Positions 1-6,560 of a DNA stretch of 6,560 nt are shown one piece after another. A model generated the notes under the pieces. That model searched no databases, was not told the origin of the DNA, and worked only from the letters and a program-made list of their open reading frames with translations. This stretch comes from Candidatus Muproteobacteria bacterium RIFCSPHIGHO2_01_FULL_65_16 (GTDB taxonomy: Bacteria > Pseudomonadota > Gammaproteobacteria > Acidiferrobacterales > Sulfurifustaceae), in NCBI GenBank assembly GCA_001785175.1, contig MFSY01000018.1, forward strand, positions 1-6,560, given 5' to 3'. Made by a program: the position numbers and the translations under genes. Position 1 is the first letter of the stretch. The number at the start of each line of letters is the position of its first letter.

Positions 1-53
1 GGGAGGACAACGTCATAACACATTTAAGGAACCTCTAAAAATTGCCTCTCATG

Positions 54-93
54 TAGGTTGGGTTAAGCCGCGTAAGCGGCGAACCCAACAAAA
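54..93. repeat. Short palindromic dispersed-type repeat (hairpin)
   Basis: Seen: GTTGGGTT at 57-64 is perfectly complementary to AACCCAAC at 82-89, and an inner stem GCCGC (67-71) pairs with GCGGC (76-80) around a GTAA loop, leaving a small AA/G internal bulge. The outline, GTAGGTTGGGTT followed by a variable GC-rich hairpin and AACCCAACA, is one I recall as a very common intergenic repeat in proteobacteria and cyanobacteria, but copy number here cannot be judged from one window. It lies directly upstream of the broken UPF0149 reading frame and has no T-run after it, so it is not a classic terminator. Confidence 0.75.
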
Positions 94-98
94 TCATA

Positions 99-320
99 AT
101 GATCGAACCACCGGTATTCACCGACGCCCAGGCGGTCCCGACTCGCGGCGTTCTTGAGCGCCCCCGAGCGCCCGGAAGGACGATGCGCTACTGCGAACTC
201 GCCGGTTTCCTGTTCGCGGTCGCCTGTTCGCCGGAGTTGGTTCAGCCGTCTGAGTGGCTACCTCTGGTGTTCAACGAGAAGACTGTATTTGACATAATAT
301 ACATTATACGAATGTCATGA
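99..320 (+). pseudogene. Truncated UPF0149/YecA-family protein fragment
   Basis: A 73-residue frame whose middle reads LAGFLFAVACSPELVQPSEW (residues 35-54), the typical N-terminal core of the UPF0149 (YecA/YgfB) family. Members are normally well over 150 residues; this one keeps only the first part. After LPLVFNE (about base 280) the sequence turns abruptly AT-rich and the frame ends in an unrelated tail (KTVFDIIYIIRMS), so the gene appears broken at about 280-290. The 99 start has no Shine-Dalgarno. An internal ATG at 183 has GGAAGGA at 174-180 but would leave an even shorter peptide. The UPF0149 function is poorly defined; some members carry a C-terminal SEC-C metal-binding motif, absent here. 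I infer a non-functional remnant, though a short expressed peptide cannot be excluded. Confidence 0.7.
289..318. promoter_or_regulatory. AT-rich palindrome with TTGACA box, promoter/operator-like
   Basis: Seen: a perfect -35-type hexamer TTGACA at 289-294 overlaps nested inverted repeats, GACAT (291-295) with ATGTC (312-316), and inside it ATAAT (294-298) with ATTAT (303-307). A TGTCAT hexamer 18 bases after the -35 box (313-318) matches four of six -10 positions. A strong -35 box embedded in a dyad is what autoregulated toxin-antitoxin promoters often look like, but no such genes follow. It could serve the secreted-protein gene at 417, or be a leftover control region from a lost insertion. 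Function is inferred only. Confidence 0.35.
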
Positions 321-341
321 GACGGGATCGGGGATAGCTCA

Positions 342-369
342 TTGCTTGGCAGGTTACGAATGCTATAGG
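342..369 (+). promoter_or_regulatory. Possible extended -10 promoter for the secreted-protein gene
   Basis: Seen: TGCTATAGG at 361-369 fits an extended -10 element (TGn followed by TATAGG). A weak -35 match, TTGCTT, lies at 342-347 with a 16-base spacer. Transcription would begin near 376 and give a leader of about 40 bases before the ATG at 417. This is a consensus match by eye and competes with the TTGACA-containing site upstream. Confidence 0.3.
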
Positions 370-416
370 GTTTATCAGGGTGTACTCTGTCACATCAACT
401 CCTGAGGGGGTGCACA

Positions 417-878
417 ATGCGTTTGATCCAACGTCTCATGTTCTTTTCGTTCTGGCTGGCGGCCGGATTGGCGCCCACGACCGCGGGCGCGCATGACCTG
501 GTGCTCAAGGAGCCGGACAACATCCGCGTCGGCGCCTGCAGCGAGCAGATCAGATTCCAGGTGGAATTGAACGACGGCGGGCACAAGCACAACGCCGGCC
601 AGGCGCCCGCCGCGACCTATCGGGTCATAGTCTATTCGCCGGCGCGCCGGAAAATAATCAAGACCTTCGACGTGACCGACCACAAGCTGGGCGACACCAA
701 ATTCTTCGTCGTGCCGTCCGACAGTCTCATCTGCGATCGCCAGCTGGAAATACGCGTGGATGACCAGAATCGGGTCGAGGAGACAAACAAAAAGAACAAC
801 GCGGCGGATATCAAACTGGAGGTGTCGCGCACCGGCGGCGACAACCCGTGCGCGGCGACCCCGGACAAGTGCCGTTGA
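417..878 (+). CDS. Small secreted protein with CARDB-like beta-sandwich domain
   Basis: A 153-residue protein preceded by a strong ribosome site (TGAGGGGG at 403-410, six bases before the ATG). Residues 1-25 form a signal peptide: basic start (MRLIQR), hydrophobic core to about residue 20, and an A-G-A cleavage site before H26. The mature part reads as one Ig-like beta-sandwich: DLVLKEPDNIRVG opening strand, IRFQVELNDGG, TKFFVVPSD, then IRVDDQNRVEETNKKNN at 112-128. That last pattern (D..N.V.E.N..NN) is typical of CARDB domains, which usually occur in cell-surface or adhesion-type proteins. Four cysteines (41, 106, 145, 152) remain after export and could form two disulfides in the periplasm. 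The short C-terminal tail (SRTGGDNPCAATPDKCR) is probably outside the fold. It is convergent with tatD and has no same-strand partner, so context gives no role. Export is well supported; domain assignment is by motif only and the specific function is unknown. Confidence 0.85.
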   Translation: MRLIQRLMFFSFWLAAGLAPTTAGAHDLVLKEPDNIRVGACSEQIRFQVELNDGGHKHNAGQAPAATYRVIVYSPARRKIIKTFDVTDHKLGDTKFFVVPSDSLICDRQLEIRVDDQNRVEETNKKNNAADIKLEVSRTGGDNPCAATPDKCR

Positions 879-887
879 TTAGATGAG

Positions 888-1012
888 TTTTTGACGCAGA
901 GGCGCGGAGGCGCAGAGAAATGAAAGCATTGTGTTTAATTCGAGGAACGCAAAGAATTTTCTGTTGATTATCCGATGCCTTTCTTTGCGTCCTTCGCGTC
1001 TTTGCGGCAAAT
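888..1012. repeat. MITE-like inverted-repeat element built from 9-base units
   Basis: Seen: the left arm (893-920) and the reverse complement of the right arm (980-1008) share 23 of 28 positions with one single-base gap. Each arm is itself about three tandem copies of a 9-base unit near RCGCARAGG. Another partial unit (GGAACGCAAAGAA, 944-956) sits in the central spacer and could pair alternatively with 981-992. T-rich or A-rich tracts flank the arms (888-892 and 1009-1012). The element has no coding capacity and fills the gap between two convergent genes, starting 9 bases after one stop and ending 2 bases before the other. I recall similar GACGCAGAGGCGCAGAG / CTTTGCGTCCTTCGCGTC repeats scattered in many environmental bacteria. 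There is no T-run after the hairpin in either direction, so any terminator role would not be of the standard intrinsic kind. Confidence 0.75.
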
Positions 1013-1014
1013 AA

Positions 1015-1788
1015 TCATACGGCGCGGTTGAACAAAGCAAAAAAATTGCGCGTGGTCTGGTCGGCGATATCGGCGAGCGTGACGCCGCGCACTTCGGCCA
1101 GGCATTCGGCGACATAGCGCACAAAGGCCGGCTCGTTCGTCCGGCCGCGGTGCGGCACCGGGGCGAGATACGGCGCGTCGGTCTCGATCAGCAGCCGGTC
1201 GGCGGGAACCTGCCGCGCCACCGCGCGCAGGGCGTCGGCGTTGCGGAAGGTCAAAATCCCGGAAAACGATATAAAAAACCCGAGATCCAGGGCCTCCCTG
1301 GCCACCTCCCAGGTTTCGGTGAAGCAGTGCATCACCCCGCCGATCGCGGCGGCGCCATCCTCGCGCAGGATCGTGAGCGTGTCTGCGGCCGCCTCCCGAG
1401 TATGCACGATGAGCGGCTTGCGACATTGCTTCGCCGCCCGTATATGCCGGCGAAAGCGCTCCCGCTGCCAATCCATATCGCCCGTGCTGCGGTAGTAATC
1501 CAGCCCGGTCTCGCCGATGGCGACCACCTTCTCGTCCAGGGCCAGGCGCGCCAGATCCTCCGCCGACGGCACCTCCCCCTGCTGTTCGTTGGGATGGACG
1601 CCGACGGAGGCATAGATATTGGCGTGCGCCCGGGCGAGCGCGCAGACCGCGGGGAATTTCTCCAGCGTCACCGCCACGCACAGCATGTGCCCTACCCCGT
1701 TGTCCCGGGCGTTTTGCAAGACCTGGGGAAGGTTCGCGTGGAGCGGCTCGAAATCGAGGTGGCAGTGGGAATCTACGAGCGTCAGCAC
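1015..1788 (-). CDS. tatD: TatD family metal-dependent deoxyribonuclease
   Basis: A 257-residue TIM-barrel metallohydrolase of the TatD family, cytoplasmic 3'-5' DNases linked to DNA repair and degradation. The metal-site residues are all visible: the HxH pair H8/H10 in VDSHCHLD, E93 in GETGLDYY, H129 in VHTREA, H154 in HCF, and D204 in IETDAPYLAP. The conserved GVHP (H65) and the PHRGRTNEP segment (212-220) are also present, and the length is normal. The start is a GTG at 1788, one base after the pilZ stop, with no clear Shine-Dalgarno; no other start codon lies closer to the conserved VDSHCH, and the short spacing suggests translation coupled to pilZ. It is the last gene of the operon, and its stop lies two bases from the inverted-repeat element. 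The pilZ-tatD adjacency is conserved in gammaproteobacteria, without an obvious mechanistic reason. Specific substrate is not deducible. Confidence 0.95.
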   Translation of the reverse strand: MLTLVDSHCHLDFEPLHANLPQVLQNARDNGVGHMLCVAVTLEKFPAVCALARAHANIYASVGVHPNEQQGEVPSAEDLARLALDEKVVAIGETGLDYYRSTGDMDWQRERFRRHIRAAKQCRKPLIVHTREAAADTLTILREDGAAAIGGVMHCFTETWEVAREALDLGFFISFSGILTFRNADALRAVARQVPADRLLIETDAPYLAPVPHRGRTNEPAFVRYVAECLAEVRGVTLADIADQTTRNFFALFNRAV

Positions 1789-1789
1789 G

Positions 1790-2197
1790 CTACATCGTAT
1801 GCGTCGGCCGGTCGGAGTTGAGGTGACCGGCGAGCAGGGTTTCGATCTTGGTGCGCGCCACCCCGGAATCCTTTTCGCTGAACTGGATGCCGACGCCGGC
1901 GGAGCGCCCGCCTTGCGCGCCGTGCGGCGATATCCACACCACGTGCCCGGCGACGGGGATCTTCTCCTTGCTGTCCATGAGCGTCAGCAGCATGAAGACC
2001 TCTTCTCCCAGCTTGTACGGCCTGGTGCTGGGGACGAAGATTCCCCCGCCTTTGACGAACGGCATGTACGCCGCATACAGGGCGTTTTTGTCCTTGATGG
2101 TCAACGACAGCACGCCCGGGCGCGCCGCCGGGACGGCGCGGATCGGTCCGGGAGGAAGATTGGGCGGTTTGACTACCGGCTTGGGGCGATCGTCCAT
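1790..2197 (-). CDS. pilZ: Type IV pilus protein PilZ (non-canonical, c-di-GMP-blind)
   Basis: A 135-residue PilZ-domain protein resembling Pseudomonas PilZ over nearly its whole length: LSLTIKDKNALYAAYMPF (30-47), GGGIFVPS, YKLGEEVFMLLTLMD, IPVAGHVVWISP, GVGIQF and the C-terminus SDRPTHTM. In Pseudomonas and Xanthomonas this protein is needed for type IV pilus assembly; Xanthomonas PilZ binds the ATPase PilB and the EAL protein FimX. The RxxxR motif that grips c-di-GMP in canonical PilZ domains is absent before the first strand, so it should not bind the nucleotide, as in the founding member. The first 28 residues are proline-rich and about 15 longer than I expect from Pseudomonas; no alternative start codon gives a shorter form. 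The ATG lies two bases after the holB stop with no good Shine-Dalgarno, suggesting coupling. No pilus genes are in the window, which is usual for this locus. Confidence 0.95.
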   Translation of the reverse strand: MDDRPKPVVKPPNLPPGPIRAVPAARPGVLSLTIKDKNALYAAYMPFVKGGGIFVPSTRPYKLGEEVFMLLTLMDSKEKIPVAGHVVWISPHGAQGGRSAGVGIQFSEKDSGVARTKIETLLAGHLNSDRPTHTM

Positions 2198-2199
2198 TG

Positions 2200-4873
<2,674 letters not shown>

Positions 4874-4902
<29 letters not shown>

Positions 4903-5707
4903 CGCCGATCGCGTCCCGGATGCTGTGCGTGACTTTCCCCACGGGATAGTCGCGGTTTTCGAACCTTTTAACCGGCCACAGGCCGATCACGCTGTTGGTG
5001 AGAAAGATCTCGTCCGCCGTCAGGAGGTCGGCCGGGGTGAGCGTGGTGACATGGACCGGCAGCGCGAGAGCGCGCGCCTTTTCCAGCACCAGGTCGCGGA
5101 CCACGCCCGCCACCCCGCAGCGGGACAGATCGGGCGTAAGCAGCGCGCCGCGTTGAACCAGAAACAGATTGCTCATGGTGCCCTCGATCACGTGCCCGTC
5201 CTCGTCCAGCATCAGGCCCTCGGCATATCCATCCTTCCATTCACCGCGCGCCAGCACCTGCTCCAGCCGGTTCAGGTGCTTGATGCCCGCGAGCCGCGGA
5301 TGGCAGGCGAGCGTCGTGCGGCATAATCGCACATCCACGCCGTCCTGTGCATGCGCCGGCGGGTGGTCCGGCCACGGCGCCAGGCTCACAACCCGGGTCG
5401 GCTCCGCCTCGGCCGGCGCGTAGCCCCGCTCCGAGCCGCCGCGCGTCAGCACGAGCTTCAGCACGCCGCGCGCAACCCCCCGGCACAGTCCATGCGCCTC
5501 CGCCCGCCACAACGGCTCCGGGGGCGCGGCGATCCCGAGCCGGGCCGCGTCGCGGGACAGACGCTGCATGTGCCGCTCCCACAGCAGCGGCCGGCCCGCG
5601 CACACCGCGATGGTCTCGAACAATCCGTCGCCGTACTGGAAGCCGCGGTCGCGCACCGGCACCTGATCGCCCGCGCGCCCGTTGATCAGGCAGACGACGG
5701 CGCTCAT
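4874..5707 (-). CDS. pabC: Aminodeoxychorismate lyase (PLP fold type IV)
   Basis: A 277-residue class IV PLP enzyme that splits 4-amino-4-deoxychorismate into p-aminobenzoate and pyruvate for folate synthesis. Seen: the N-terminal VRDRGFQYGDGLFETI (18-33), the PLP lysine K143 in IKHLNRLEQVLAR, the conserved DEDGHVIEGTMSNLFLV (168-184), and GVVRDLVLE (201-209). The start at 5707 has GGGGAT at 5714-5719, seven bases upstream, and overlaps the pabB stop by four bases (ATGA). A D-amino-acid or branched-chain aminotransferase has the same fold, but adjacency to a chorismate-binding enzyme on one side and mltG on the other makes the lyase assignment strong. The last residues (CPAARC) are encoded within the region overlapping mltG. 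Confidence 0.94.
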
Positions 5708-6560
5708 GCCGCGATCCCCAGGGCCGCGAGCAGCCCCCTGGCCTTGGCGCGCGTCTCCTCAAGCTCCCGTTGCGGAACGGAGTCGGCGACGATGCCGGCC
5801 CCGGCGCGCAGGCTGACCTCGTCTCCGTTTTGCACCAGGGTGCGGATCAGGATATTGAGGTCCATGCTGCCGTCGTGATTGATATAGCCCATGGAGCCGG
5901 TGTAGGCGCCGCGCGGGCCGCGCTCGAGCTCGGCGATGATCTGCATGCAGCGCAGCTTGGGGCAGCCGGTGATGGTGCCGCCGGGGAAGACCGCGCGCAG
6001 CACCTGCGCCGGCGTGATCCCGGGGCGCAGTTCGCCGTGGACCTCGGAGACGATGTGGTGCACATGCCGGTAGGACTCGAGCGTCATGAACTCCGCCGCC
6101 GTCACCGTCCCGGTGCGGCAGATGCGCCCGAGGTCATTGCGCTCGAGATCAATCAGCATGACGTGCTCGGCGCGCTCCTTGGGATGCAGCAGCAGCGCGC
6201 GCGCGAGCGCCTGGTCCCGGACGGGATCGGCGCTGCGCGGATAGGTCCCGGCGATCGGGCGCGTGCGCGCGGTTCCGGCGCGCACCTCGACCAGGCGCTC
6301 CGGCGACGAGCTTATGACCGCGCGCCCGCCGGGGAAGGTCATGAGGCCGGCGAACGGGGCCGGGTTGGCCGCGCGCAGGCGCCGGTAGAGATCGGCCGCG
6401 GCCGCGGGCGCGCGCAGGCGCGCGCGCCAGGCGCGCGATAGATTTACCTGGTACACATCGCCGGCGGCGATGTATTCCTGAACGCGCTCGACGCCGCGGA
6501 TGAAATCCGCCGGCTCGTCCTCGGCGATCTCGGCCGCGGCCGGCGGCGGCGCGGCCGGCG
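5704..6560 (-). CDS. pabB: Aminodeoxychorismate synthase component I (partial, 5' end missing)
   Basis: The C-terminal 284 residues of a chorismate-binding enzyme; the frame is open to the window edge, so the true start lies beyond 6560. PabB converts chorismate plus ammonia (from a PabA glutaminase) to aminodeoxychorismate, the substrate of PabC. Counting from the first complete codon in the window: AAGDVYQVNLS (31-41), SSSPERLV, PIAGT (101-105), IDLERNDLGR (136-145), HHIVSEV, PGGTITGCPK (192-201), GSMGY, and GAGIVADS (253-260). These are the hallmarks of the chorismate-utilising fold. A GTG at 6456 is in frame but lies inside the conserved YQVNLS region and is not the start. The PIAGT motif is the form typical of anthranilate synthase rather than the PIKGT of E. 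coli PabB, so the name rests partly on adjacency to pabC. A TrpE-like or dual-function enzyme is the alternative. Confidence 0.85.
   Translation of the reverse strand, partial: PAAPPPAAAEIAEDEPADFIRGVERVQEYIAAGDVYQVNLSRAWRARLRAPAAAADLYRRLRAANPAPFAGLMTFPGGRAVISSSPERLVEVRAGTARTRPIAGTYPRSADPVRDQALARALLLHPKERAEHVMLIDLERNDLGRICRTGTVTAAEFMTLESYRHVHHIVSEVHGELRPGITPAQVLRAVFPGGTITGCPKLRCMQIIAELERGPRGAYTGSMGYINHDGSMDLNILIRTLVQNGDEVSLRAGAGIVADSVPQRELEETRAKARGLLAALGIAA

Noticed and set aside
28..47. AGGAACCTCTAAAAATTG resembling an insertion-sequence end
   Set aside because: I cannot tie it to a specific family, no matching inverted end was found in the window, and no transposase is present.
888..1012. 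Reading the inverted repeat as a standard bidirectional intrinsic terminator or as a CRISPR-like array
   Set aside because: There is no T-run after the stem in either direction, and the 9-base units are tandem without unique spacers.
1250..1290. Local AT-rich stretch within tatD
   Set aside because: It encodes the conserved phenylalanine- and isoleucine-rich FFISFSGILTF strand, so composition is explained by the amino acids rather than by unusual codons.
6405..6440. Alternating CG-rich run (repeated GCGCGC blocks) in pabB
   Set aside because: It could in principle adopt left-handed DNA, but it codes Ala/Arg residues in a variable part of PabB, as is common in GC-rich genes.

Overview
The window is GC-rich chromosomal DNA that looks like a gammaproteobacterium outside the enteric group. 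Two things suggest this: the gene order pabC-mltG-tmk-holB-pilZ-tatD, the arrangement I know from Pseudomonas and many purple-sulfur-type gammaproteobacteria, and a PilZ protein ending in SDRPTHTM, nearly as in Pseudomonas. I cannot name the genus. There is no phage, CRISPR, tRNA or rRNA.

Right-hand 85% (1015-6560, minus strand): one tightly packed seven-gene operon read right to left, pabB (cut by the window edge), pabC, mltG, tmk, holB, pilZ, tatD. Junctions are overlaps of 4, 29, 4 and 11 bases, then gaps of 2 and 1 base, so translational coupling is likely. Products cover p-aminobenzoate synthesis for folate (PabB, PabC), termination of glycan-strand growth (MltG), dTMP phosphorylation (Tmk), the delta' subunit of the DNA polymerase III clamp loader (HolB), a type IV pilus factor (PilZ) and a metal-dependent DNase (TatD). 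Folate and dTMP supply sit beside a replication protein, but otherwise this is a conserved housekeeping cluster rather than a single pathway.

Left-hand 15% (1-1014) is patchwork. It holds a short palindromic repeat (about 54-93), a broken remnant of a UPF0149/YecA-family gene (99-320) that ends in an AT-rich, operator-like palindrome, a plus-strand gene for a small secreted CARDB-like protein (417-878), and a 125-base inverted-repeat element made of 9-base units (888-1012). That element fills the space between the convergent secreted-protein and tatD genes.

Most unusual points: a sharply bounded stretch of about 87 bases in holB with 33% GC and rare codons although the protein stays HolB-like; a PIAGT rather than PIKGT active-site motif in PabB; and the inverted-repeat element, whose arm mismatches are mostly of the kind that become G-U pairs in a plus-strand transcript. 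I found no clear new multi-gene system here.
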